Part shown: positions 39,001-47,160 of the stretch, piece by piece
How positions within the stretch are numbered: position 1 is the stretch's first letter
Layout: each line of letters opens with the position of its first letter
Assembly (NCBI GenBank): GCA_030141605.1
Contig: JAQGDQ010000035.1
Location: 682,001-746,000 of the forward strand
Source of the DNA: Tubiluchus corallicola
Taxonomy: Eukaryota; Priapulida; Priapulimorpha; Priapulimorphida; Tubiluchidae
DNA length: 64,000 bases
Reading direction: 5' to 3'
Position numbers and translations under genes: made by a program
Notes under the pieces: model-generated
The model's database searches: none
What the model saw: the letters and a program-made list of their open reading frames with translations, nothing else
Told to the model about the DNA's origin: nothing

Positions 39001-42000
39001 TAACGTTTTCACACATAGGTGTTTTCCTTTTTCTCTTGGTTTCCTGCCCTAATGGTGACCATTTCATATTTTTGCATGATTTTTCTTTATGCATATGATT
39101 TTGTTGCCGTTGGTTGGGTTTGGATTTAACTGCATGGATTTCACTCATTAACTGAATGTCTTTTTTTGCTCGCAGTGCACAAGTCCTGGTTGAACGACGC
39201 AATTTGCCCTAGGGTGAGAAAATTACAATTCAAGTATTTTGTTAAATTATCCATATTAATCATTTTGTCAAATTTTCCAAATTAAAACATTGTGTGTATT
39301 TGGAAATCTACTTGAATAAAATACCTCTGGTTCAGAATTCGTATCCAAAATACTGATTTGCTCCAGGTTCTTATTGACTCTTGACCGCCATGTACAAGTT
39401 GTTCTTGCTGCTTTTTTTGAAGTGACCTTTTTTGCTGCTGCAAGCAGCACCTTTGCTCGTCGTAGTCTGAGTCGTTTTGCTGACAACTACAAGATAATTT
39501 ACATTTTGAAATTATTATCGTCTGTTTGTTTTATAATGCTCGATGTTTCATCAATCTCCATTGACTTCATCAGAAGATGTACTATTAAAAAATTCTAGGA
39601 TGAAACAACCATACTAAGATAACAAATTAAACATGAAAACTACAGTAGCATAATGAAAATAAAAATGAACTACTAACCTATCCCAATAGTAACAGTTGCA
39701 AAATGTTTGTATCAAACAGTTTGGAAATATGTGAAATTTTCAAGTAAAAAGATAGCCGTATACACTTACAATAAAATTTGAAGAAATCTAGCATGCTGCA
39801 CTGTAATTCAGTATAGAACTAAGCAAACTTTGCATTCAGTTTCAGATGTTAGATAAGCACAAAACTTCAACTTTATCATAACAATATTTCTTTCAGGGCA
39901 AGGTTTTCAAATAAAACTTTTTGGAGTTTGCACACTATTTGCCTAATTTACCTAAGTATGGTAACATTTCTTCGAGCTTCCCATATAATTTCAAAATTCA
40001 ATGTTTCAGGAAACTGTTTGTGCCAGTTTTCACATTCCTCATTTTCAATTAAATCAATCAATCAAAATATTATTTTCATTTAACGTTTGAAGTGCTTTTG
40101 TAGTCTTGGGTTATTCAATAATATCTTTAAACAATATTTTTACAGATTTAAAGAATTTTAATCCTGCATTTAAAATCCTGGATACCACACCGGAATACTG
40201 TGTATAGACAAGTACTGCATTAATAAGGTACAGGAAGCCCACATAGCACTGTAACTATAAAAATTTAATATTAAACGTCGCACTAAAAGCTCAAAGAGAT
40301 AAGATAATTTAGTAACGTATGATGAAAATAATTTAAATCGTTCTACACAGTTTTGGTCTGCTTATGGTAGAGAATTTTGAAAGACATTAGCATTACCTAT
40401 TTTATAGAAAAACATGTTAAATTTCAGTAAATTAGAAATAATTTGTGCAACGAAAGCCAAACAAGCCTGCCACTTGTGTTTCATCTTACAAGCTTGTTAC
40501 TAACAAATTATAAGGAAGGCTCTGCAATTTGCTGAATAAGCTTGGTAAAGGTAGCATTAAACATTGTAAAATCAGATTACATTTGAAACAGGAATTACCT
40601 TAGTATTAATGTCGGCATGCTTCTGCAAAAATACACTGAAATTCTCACTTGCTGAAGTAGCTTCTACAACATAACAAACAGGTACCCATTATACGTAGAA
40701 ACTTAACAAGAAAAGTAAAAAATGCTAAAGCACATTTAAAAATGTTAGAACAGTTAAGACTCAAACAGCAGACTGTCTCTATCATTTGGAGCTTTTCAGC
40801 CAAATGTTATCTGAAACAGGAAGAGAAATGCAGTGTCTCAATCCAAGGCAAGACTGACAAATTGCAAGCTTGTAATGTTTGTTTATTAATAAAAAATTTT
40901 AAGTTCAGTCTTGTCATGGCCAATGTCAGGAAAGCTGTAACAAATGCTAAATAAACATAAAAGTTTTCTTACTGTTGTCAGGTCGTTTTTTCAGAACATG
41001 TGCACTTGTTTTTAATTGCTTTGCTGACATCTTCGATTTTCCAAGGCAAGATAGTGTGTCAAAATCATCAAGAGATGTTTCAAAATTAGCGTTATTCTTT
41101 CGACTCTTTGAAACGTTTCTTCTCGATGTTTTATTAACACACATTCCATGCTCAGCTTCTTCGCATTCTGCTTTTATCTGTTTGGAGTTATTATTACATT
41201 TCTGATTTCTAGCAGAAATCTTCTTAGATTTATATAGCTGACAGTTGCTTTTGTCACATTCATCCACGTTTTGAAAGCTGGCAGCTGGGCATGATACGAA
41301 TTTCAATCCAGACATTGACAGAGACAATGTACATTGCTTATTGACTTTTGCATCAAAAATTTTCCTATTCTCAATAGCATTATCGCAACAAGACAAATTG
41401 GTCTGCAATCTCACAAGTTTTCTTCTTTTAGCAGTTTTAGAAGTTGAAGAGTTCGCATTATTGGGCAGATTGGTACTATTGCTGATAGCTGGCAAACTTT
41501 TATCTTTTGTTTTTAAAACTGCACAATCTGTTTTAATATCACTATTAGTAGTAAAGTGACTGTCTAGAATAGAACTACAGTCCGATACTAGTTTGCGCTT
41601 GTTGTTTTGTTCTACCAGAAGGACATGGCCTACTTTTGAAAACTCTATATAGCATTTTTCTGGAGTTTTTTCTAAGCAAGCCTGGTTTACATTACACCTT
41701 AAAGGACCAGTTTCGCATTTAGAAATAAGGAATGCATCAGCAGTTTCAGATAAAGAAAGTGGTTTTTCTTGCGTAACTTCCTTTAATTGAAAACTACATT
41801 CAGAAACTTCGTTATCCAAAGCCACAGTTATAACATCTTCTCTATCAACAGCAACATTAGATGTTTTTCTTCCAATTTGATTTACGTTAACTGCTTTTGA
41901 AATGTCACCAGAAGGTATCTTCAATTCCGCAGGAGACAATCCATAAGGAGAAAGTGGATCAGCATGAACAATTGCCCTAACTTCTAACTTTGGTGCAGGA

Positions 42001-43346
42001 TCATAATTTCTGTTGGCAGCTTTCTTATCTACAGATTGAAAAAATCTGTGTAAAGTTTTTTGGCTTGATAACTTTGCATTTCCATTTGTTTCCTTTGCTT
42101 GTTGGGTAACAAAATCTTCATAAGATACAGATTTTAAGCTTTGAAAGTCTTTGTCCATACTCTTTATATTTACATTGGATGAACAATCAGATTCAAAGTA
42201 CTTTTTACCATTTTGAATTGATTTTGGCTTATCACAGGTTGTAGCAGATGTTTCAGAAAAAGCTTTGTCACCATTACTCATAAACAGTCGTCTACTAGCA
42301 GAATTGAAAGTAACATTTGCTCTGCCATTCGCATTTCCATTCACTTTAGACTGAAATGCAGATTTACAAATGCCTCTGGTGGTAGGCAGTGCATTGTGAA
42401 AATTTGTGGAAGTAACACATTTAGCAGTAGAGAAATCAACAGCATGCACACCCTTGAAAGCATCAGTTTCTTTGTCATCTAGCATGATACTAGAATCATT
42501 CTTTAAACGACAAAAATCATCTGGGGGAGAAGTTAAGTCAACGAATGTCATGTTATGATCAGTGGAAGAATTGTTGATGCCTTTTACTATGCAAAACGGT
42601 TTCTTATATTTTGCACTTTCTTCAAATTTTAGTGGTGATTCAACACAACCTTTTTCGCTGTTTTCTGTGACAGCATCCAATTCATTTTCGCTGAGATTTA
42701 GATGTCGACCCTTTTGCCTATGACTGGAAGGCACACTTCTGTCGGCTGGTCTGCTAACTGGTGGGAAGAAGTGTCGTAGGGAAAGCATTCCAATAGTATC
42801 TTCTTTATTTTGTGCCTACATAAGAAAAAACTAACAGTGGATGTTCAAGAGAATGAAAGTATAAATTTTGCAATGACCAAGCAGAAAAATAAATAATGAT
42901 ATGATAAGTGAATTACATATAAAATAGCATATCAACTAATCAAATAAACCCTAAATGGAATTGTATAATCTAAATATTTTATACTAATTAGGGGTGCACA
43001 AGAGGCAGTTCCCCAATATCTACTAAAAGATATATAAAAACATCATAATTACTTTTATTAATAAAGTAGAAAAATGACATGACCAAAGAAAAGGACAATT
43101 ACAAAAACGTTTGTAGAGACTTATTGTCATTTTGAGTAGTTTAATAGAGGCTTCAAATGAGCACTTTTCAATTGCAAATAACAGTTTTCCACGTCAATGC
43201 TTGTACGAGTCGTTTACTGTACGAGTTGTTACAGACTAGTAATATTTCAGAGTTTTTCAGTAGTTTCCAAAAATTTTATATACACAGTGTTAACATTTAA
43301 ATGAAACAAACCGGTGATGACTTACTTTTTCCTCATGATACTCCAT
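16989..43346 (-). CDS. ATAD5: ATAD5/Elg1, RFC-like AAA+ PCNA unloader (complete, 16 coding exons)
   Basis: ATAD5 is the large subunit of the RFC-like clamp complex that removes PCNA from replicated DNA in the nucleus. Coding exons in order: 43326-43346, 40973-42815, 40599-40663, 39325-39486, 38983-39208, 37649-37913, 36885-36981, 36185-36347, 35185-35361, 31506-31669, 30872-31079, 29654-29781, 28235-28396, 26076-27337, 17842-18006, 16989-17067. All have GT-AG borders and compatible phases, summing to 5,187 nt (1,728 residues plus stop; human about 1,844). Landmarks: PIP box at 259-266, AFLMSGVPDVIRKQM, LWTEKYAP from 952, Walker A GANGIGKT 1041-1048, HILSQLQEATQSHHV, Walker B LILFDE 1168-1173, sensor-1 region MTTNDP, and YMPTLRAICRAEKVKK near the C terminus, which ends HYFDNI...SLADTFS as in vertebrate ATAD5. 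An in-frame TAA lies nine codons before the chosen ATG, with no ATG between. Confidence 0.95.
18007..20944. other. ATAD5 intron 14, distal part, with a 35-bp minisatellite
   Basis: Non-coding. About 19,318-19,510 is a minisatellite of roughly five diverged 35-bp units based on ACAGAAgAGTCACCAttGTTTG and TTAACTGTGCATG. Near 18,400-18,450 a 29-bp segment containing AGATCAAGGG is duplicated. No coding exon was recognised in the rest. Confidence 0.55.
19318..19510. repeat. 35-bp minisatellite, about five units
   Basis: Successive units start at about 19,346, 19,381, 19,416 and 19,451, with a partial unit before and a diverged one after. Each contains TCACCA.TGTTT followed by ACTGYRCATG. Divergence is 10-25 percent by eye. 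Confidence 0.75.
20945..22612 (-). mobile_element. Decayed Ty3/Gypsy retrotransposon pol fragment
   Basis: Reading the minus strand with several frameshifts gives the order expected of Gypsy pol. Reverse transcriptase comes first (TPTFDDIVCQVNGSAIFS, DLNKVYHQIELHPDSRY, MSDDILIHAN with the catalytic DD), then the RT/RNase H connection (EVKSFLGMTSY, NFSILSEPLRTLARKD). The integrase zinc-binding region follows (HQEIAKTKAR then SCPVCQAIGDQKP), then the integrase core (PRVVISDNGPPFFSEEL) and its C-terminal part (DPNPYKIVNIAGNRITCERKG). There is no gag and no LTRs in place. Stops and frame breaks show it is inactive. It lies in ATAD5 intron 14 in the same orientation as the gene. Confidence 0.88.
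22613..22978. repeat. GC-richer repeat with nuclear-receptor-like half-sites and a G11 run
   Basis: This abuts the broken 5' edge of the Gypsy fragment and begins with AGACCTTTCATTTGAC (about 22,637-22,652), also found inverted at about 33,030-33,045, so it belongs to a dispersed repeat. It contains TGACCTTTGACCT (22,817-22,829) and AGGTCA (22,839-22,844), and ends with a run of 11 G at 22,968-22,978. Confidence 0.5.
22979..24389. other. ATAD5 intron 14, nothing recognised
   Basis: AT-rich, with no conserved coding segment on either strand. Confidence 0.5.
24390..25930 (-). mobile_element. Decayed non-LTR retrotransposon (Jockey/CR1-like RT), 5'-truncated
   Basis: The minus strand carries broken reverse transcriptase blocks in order: NRRAGVDNFLPKVVFDLI, IIPFQIRKSVIIPLFK, NHQYGFRKGYSTQLTLI, AIGIFCYLSKTFGIVKHD, GSLLFLIYINDL and VFQFDDTSIF (the FxDD catalytic box, normally FADDT). 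Downstream come WFRINKLALNSTKSEYI, MKFLGVISNEHLDWKPH and the C-terminal TGPRLWNHVNEYIKNS. At least three frame breaks and several stops occur. The N-terminal endonuclease is absent, as in 5'-truncated LINE copies. It starts about 150 bp inside the ATAD5 exon 14 donor, in gene orientation. Confidence 0.88.
26076..27337 (-). CDS. ATAD5: ATAD5 exon 14: lid and C-terminal helical region
   Basis: A 1,262-nt exon encoding residues 1228-1647. It opens with TTSYLQVLALAENIRTKYQD and GGDIRKCLLSLQFWVESGS, the AAA+ lid that follows sensor 1 in RFC-type ATPases. It then has an acidic, Asn-rich insert and the conserved C-terminal block DTFCFADAYLPAGR...WWKCQAMRSRYSGMTSLGNQIVSAVEALEVG. It ends at AAAG|GTAAGA in phase 2, matching the T at 18,006 that starts exon 15 across an 8-kb intron. 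Confidence 0.93.
27571..27970. repeat. Dispersed repeat, copy A (ATAD5 intron 13)
   Basis: Aligns by eye with 48,681-49,045: AAAGGGGAAGAAA at the start, then CAGTGTGCA, TTGACAATATAAAGTA, GCTCTGATTATTTTTT, and AAATTTACAAGTTTTATAC near the end. Neither copy has coding potential. Confidence 0.6.
28235..35361 (-). CDS. ATAD5: ATAD5 exons 9-13: AAA+ ATPase core
   Basis: Exons 35185-35361, 31506-31669, 30872-31079, 29654-29781 and 28235-28396 encode residues 948-1227. In order they give LWTEKYAP with the helical linker, Walker A (NTMILSGANGIGKTAAVYALAQDLGYK), VFELNGSSRRTGKHILSQLQEATQSHH, Walker B LILFDE|VNNVFED split across exons 12 and 13, and TFMATTKRPIVMTTNDP with the sensor-1 Asn. All residues expected for nucleotide binding are present. 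A transposon, a GC-rich repeat and a GT-rich tract lie in the 3.5-kb intron between exons 9 and 10. Confidence 0.93.
31712..32012. mobile_element. Short TIR DNA transposon (TACARGTAGTYRTCGACTTA ends)
   Basis: The left end TACAAGTAGTCGTCGACTTA (31,712-31,731) and the reverse complement of the right end, TGCAGGTAGTTATCGACTTA (from 32,012), share about 19 of 25 bases over the full terminal repeat, both continuing into YGRCC. The 301-bp interior has no transposase. A related single end lies at 36,376. It sits in the ATAD5 intron between exons 9 and 10. Confidence 0.6.
32013..32990. other. ATAD5 intron between exons 9 and 10, nothing recognised
   Basis: AT-rich; ends in a (TA)n run near 32,975-32,988. 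Confidence 0.5.
32995..33545. repeat. GC-richer repeat block inside ATAD5 intron
   Basis: Sequence composition changes sharply at about 32,995. It contains an inverted copy of GTCAAATGAAAGGTCT shared with 22.6 kb, an (ATT)n stretch (33,070-33,105), CCAAAAATGACCATTTTTTGG (near-palindromic), a G/T-rich segment (33,228-33,300) and two copies of GGACGAAACGG about 57 bp apart. Open frames here on both strands look compositional. The repeat family is not identified. Confidence 0.55.
33836..34106. repeat. GTG/GGT-rich low-complexity tract
   Basis: About 270 bp of strongly strand-skewed GTGGTG, GGTGTGGTG and GTGCTGTGGATG units, with tandem sub-repeats of GTGCTGTGGATG. The Thr/Pro/His-rich frames on the minus strand are products of the repeat. 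Confidence 0.85.
36185..40663 (-). CDS. ATAD5: ATAD5 exons 3-8: linker leading to the AAA+ module
   Basis: Six exons (40599-40663, 39325-39486, 38983-39208, 37649-37913, 36885-36981, 36185-36347) encode residues 622-948. Exons 4 and 5 are Lys/Arg-rich, with SAKRLRLRRAKVLLAAAKK and LRRSTRTCALRAKK matching basic segments of vertebrate ATAD5. Exon 6 carries the best-conserved block, VKLAPIFVKS then KRAFLMSGVPDVIRKQMA and FSHIQQTDHSC. Exons 7 and 8 are less conserved and are placed by phase and splice signals. The 39,209-39,324 intron is only 116 bp, while other introns here run to more than 2 kb. Confidence 0.85.
36376..36425. repeat. Single end related to the 31.7-kb TIR element
   Basis: TACAGTCAGCCAATGACTTA continues as CGACCATACTCGGTTCC, matching the left terminal repeat of the 31,712 element (CGACTTACGACCACAATCGG). 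No partner end was found nearby. Confidence 0.45.
38219..38935. mobile_element. Non-autonomous Tc1/mariner-pogo-like element with TA target sites
   Basis: The left end TAGTAGACGCCGCATAATAG then ACTCAC matches the reverse complement of the right end, CAGTAGGCGCCACTTAATAG then ACTCAC, at 22 of 26 positions. The element is bounded by TA at 38,217-38,218 and 38,936-38,937. CAGTAGR-type termini with TA duplications are typical of pogo-like elements. The 717-bp interior contains no transposase frame. It lies in the ATAD5 intron between exons 5 and 6. Confidence 0.65.
40973..42815 (-). CDS. ATAD5: ATAD5 exon 2: disordered N-terminal regulatory region
   Basis: This exon encodes residues 8-621. It is low in predicted structure but carries short motifs: MLSLRHFF (17-24, PIP-like without the Gln), FVDLTSPPDD (98-107, a SUMO-interacting-type hydrophobic/acidic motif), VSYEDFVTQQ (homologous to VSYEEFLK of vertebrate ATAD5), QKTLHRFF (259-266, canonical PCNA-interacting box) and RAIVHADPLSP, which matches the vertebrate TVLAQVHPIPP region. 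Known partners of ATAD5/Elg1 include PCNA, SUMO-modified PCNA and USP1-UAF1; only motif presence is visible here. The exon ends in phase 1 at an AACA|GTAAGA donor. Confidence 0.93.
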
Positions 43347-43567
43347 CTCAACTTTAAGCTTAATCAAAAGTTAATGTAATCATGTTAATTATTGCTGTCT
43401 CACGCGGCCTACCGAGATGGATGCATCAAAATACATTTAATATTAACAATCTTTCACAAATTTACATTCAACCGCAATAGCTAGACAACGTAATGTGATT
43501 ACTATTTGACACATTTACAATTTCACATTCAATGGCACTAACTATTAATGTTCGCATTATTACTTGG

Positions 43568-43584
43568 CCAATTTTGGCGGGAAC
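43568..43584. promoter_or_regulatory. CCAAT box overlapping an E2F site upstream of ATAD5
   Basis: CCAAT (43,568-43,572) runs directly into TTTTGGCGGGAAC (43,572-43,584), which contains the full E2F consensus TTTGGCGGGAA. It lies about 225 bp before the ATAD5 start codon. CCAAT plus E2F is the usual arrangement in promoters of S-phase replication genes, in line with the role of ATAD5. Confidence 0.6.
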
Positions 43585-46500
43585 TTGGCAAAATGTTTGA
43601 AGTTGAAAATCATGAACCTAAAACTATGTTGCAAAGCTTATGCTTCGATTATAGTCTTTATATAGATTCGAATAATCTATAAAATGGGTCTCACAAGAAT
43701 AATGTACTTTACTTGATTTTGTCCTGTAGCGAAAAACACTAATAACTTATTTAATGCAAGTAAAAAGATTGCATTAGATTAGCGTGCACTGAGAATAACT
43801 CAAGAATCTCCTTAGCATTATCTAAAACTATTGAGACGACAAAACGCCGAGAGCGGGTCAACTACTGACGCATATGGATACACTGCAAAATGATTTTAGC
43901 AAATAGTGCAAATAGAACTCTGGATTTGAGGGATGATGCATAGTGGTCTGTGGCAGAGCCTCTTTTAACATGTTGACTGGGTACCAAGTTTGGTACACAG
44001 TGAAGAAATGTTGCTACCCAGTGATGCCAAAATGTGACCACTGGGTACAGAGATACATTGTTTCAACGAAAAATTAAATTTTGCCCCTTTTGACTACTAC
44101 TAGTAATACGTGGCACGGTCCTGTAGGAAACGTAATGAGTTTATGTTCGTTCCAGCGTTGAAGAACTACAGGTTCCTAGTGGCCGCTCGTCTGACGTTTG
44201 GTATGATGCGTGTGCGGCAAATGAATGGTTATACGGAACAGTACAGCTCTATTATTATAGTGAATGCACACCCAGGACACGTAGTGATTATCTGATTGGG
44301 CTGAGTGAAGTGCTCAGTATAGCCGTTTCTGGAAGAAAAATTCAAAATTTTTGTCGTGAATAAATTTATGAATCGGTAATTTGGTGATAAATTAATGGAA
44401 TGATCAACTGAATTAGATTCAGTTGATAAATCGGATACCTCCCTGATTTGATAAGATAAATTTATTGATTGATAATAAGAACTCACCCAGCTGGTAAGGC
44501 ACGGGATTTAATGCGATGCAAATTATTCCACAGGTGTGTTTTGAAGGTAAACAGGTGTCTATTGAGTGAGGACGCAGTCTTGCTTTATAGCCTTATGCAA
44601 AAGTATGTAATCGTTCTTTATAACCTTATGCAGAGTTGCACTTAATTAACAAGGGAGTCGCAATAGGCAAACTTCTTTGGAAGAGAAGTTTTATGGCCGA
44701 CGCCAAGCTTGTGCGAAGACATCAAGGGGGAGAAATTCTGAAGACAGACCTGGCATGTAGGACCTTTCCCACGCAGAAGAGGAATTCTTAAGCCACCTGG
44801 TTGATCGTAAACTTCTTGGCAGGGGATACCAGGGTTAAGCCAGGGATGTCACCTTTCACCTGATTGCGTTTGGGCGCGAATTACGCAAAGCCAAGAGCTT
44901 GGAGATATAAGCTCGGAGTTGGGAACACGAGGTGTTAGTCGGGCGTGAGTCAGTCAGCGGACATCGAGAGAGTCAGGAGCCAGAGAGAGGCGACACAGGG
45001 AATCTGACAGGGAGCGGAGACATCGTTTGACACCAGCGTGGAACAGTTCTACGTCCTCAGCAAATCGTCCAGGCGCTGGATCGACGAATAGTCTCACAAA
45101 TATCATTGGAGTTGACCAAGTGTACGAGAGTTGCATTGTGGTTATTCCACCGAGTTAAGTAATCTTAACGCATTTGTAACTGAGAGTAACTCTGCATAGC
45201 TGTAGTTCACATTGTATTGTGAATACTATACGATCAGAAAATACAAAAAGAGGAAGTGACATTTTTCCCGTTCCCCCCGTCAAACTGAGGGAGAGAATAA
45301 CGTACCCCATGGTACCCAGGCAAGAGATTTTGGGCATCAACAACTGGAGTGCGCCATGTTCTAGAATGTATAAAAGCACGTAGTACCACAATAAGCAATA
45401 CCTACTGCTTATCATTTTACGACTGTCAATCTTTAAAGCTTGGTTCTACCTTTTTGAAGAACTCATGCAGACATTGCATGTAACATAGGAATCAGGCGAC
45501 TTTTTCGATTATCGGATAGAACGCATTTAAGAAAGGTGTATCCTGTCTCCATCATATCACGTAAAAAAAGAGATCATTGAGCTTTATAAAGCTGTGGTAC
45601 ATAGCAGTTTTTATGTAGTTTAGGGCTAACGGATAATAGCACACGTGAATGCGGCACCGAAATTCAAACCCCTGAACACCTAATATACAGACGCAACATA
45701 GTATATAAGGGTTAAATGGATACAACGATGTAAAAGGGTTAAATGCATAACACAATATAAATTTTAACTCACGCACACATAAAATTATGTATATATATTT
45801 TTATACATGTATGTATAACTCAGGCAAAATTTATCCTGGTTTTATCGTAAATTTTAGCAAAAGTCCCTGTTCTTATATATTTGTAAGTAAAGCGCTCATG
45901 TAGAAAAGTTTGTTATTTTTAGCACTTTCTCAATAGTGTAATCAAAATAACCCAAGTGAATGAATTTTGTTATTATGGATCTTAATTATTATAAATAATA
46001 GCTAAGATGTTTTATAAGCAAGTTTGTAGTACATGTATTAAGGACATGATTATAATTGACTGTGTTGTATATATACTCCTATGTCATGATACAGTGTACA
46101 ATTATCCGCCTACAAGTAGAGGCCTTGCATGTTTATATATATATTGTGCAAATAAAGATTTATCATCATGAATATGTCTGACTAGAAATACCAAATCTCT
46201 CTTTAATGCAGTAGGTATAGGTTTAAATTACGGATATACTTGACTATAATATAACATCCAGTTAACTATGTTTATAATACTGTATTTATCTGTTTATTCG
46301 TTACGAATTGTGCTTGTTGACTGCGTGATGCCTACCCGTTTTAACACGAATAAGCATAATAAATATGATGCCTAACCATTGACCTTGCCATAGTTTGCAA
46401 TAGTCACATTGCGAGTATAAAATGTTCGAACGTTATGATAGTGAACCTTGGTAAATTTAACATAAACTGAATGATCATAATAACCAATGAAATAAATTAC

Positions 46501-47160
46501 CAGCAAGTAACTTTAAAAATCACCATTTCATTTCATTTCTTATTATACTGACTTCATTTTTAAAAGAGAAAAAACAATAATTTTGAGAAATTTTAGCTTA
46601 AGTGGCTTAAGGGCGCATTTTTAGATTTTAATTTGCTTTGTGAAACTGCATCTCCATCATGGTGATGTGCTTTTGTGATGTCGTAGTTTCTCTGCGCTTG
46701 ATATTGATTCAATGCGTCACGCGAATTATACAGACCTGTTTGTCCACGCGAAAGGGGAAAGTCCAGATACTCTCATTTAAACCACACTGATTAGTACTAC
46801 TTAAGCTGATAATACGTGTTTTATTTCCCCACTCAGTCTGAATTGAACTTAGGTGTTCATGGTATTTGAAGATTTGAAGTGCCGTCTTTTAAACATAAAT
46901 GAACGTGACGATCACGGATTCATTTTTCGAGCTTTGGGTGATTTCTAAATTACTGCACATTAACACTAGTATTACATGCAAGTGAGGACCGGGTAGCAGT
47001 TATTAACTAGTAGTACATATAGTTACTCATTTATTAGTGAATAAACGTTACATCACTTTCGTTTTTGCGAATCAGTAGAATTGCTGTTTACATACACAGC
47101 CTACACTGAGTTGTTGTGTGTCGGTGATCGATTTACATTTGAATCTCAGTGATAGACAAC
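43585..47160. other. Intergenic between divergent ATAD5 and TMEM220
   Basis: No gene recognised. GTACCAAGTTTGGTAC (43,981-43,996) is an exact inverted repeat, with ACTGGGTAC motifs clustered around it (43,974-44,052). A GC-richer stretch at about 44,640-45,150 is described separately. The rest is AT-rich. Confidence 0.5.
44640..45180 (+). mobile_element. Possible solo LTR or LTR-retrotransposon 3' end
   Basis: A GC-richer, non-coding block. CATCAAGGGGGAGAA (about 44,720-44,734) resembles a polypurine tract, and GAGATATAAGCTCGG (about 44,902) resembles an LTR TATA box. No matching second LTR, primer-binding site or pol sequence is present, so this is tentative. Confidence 0.25.
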
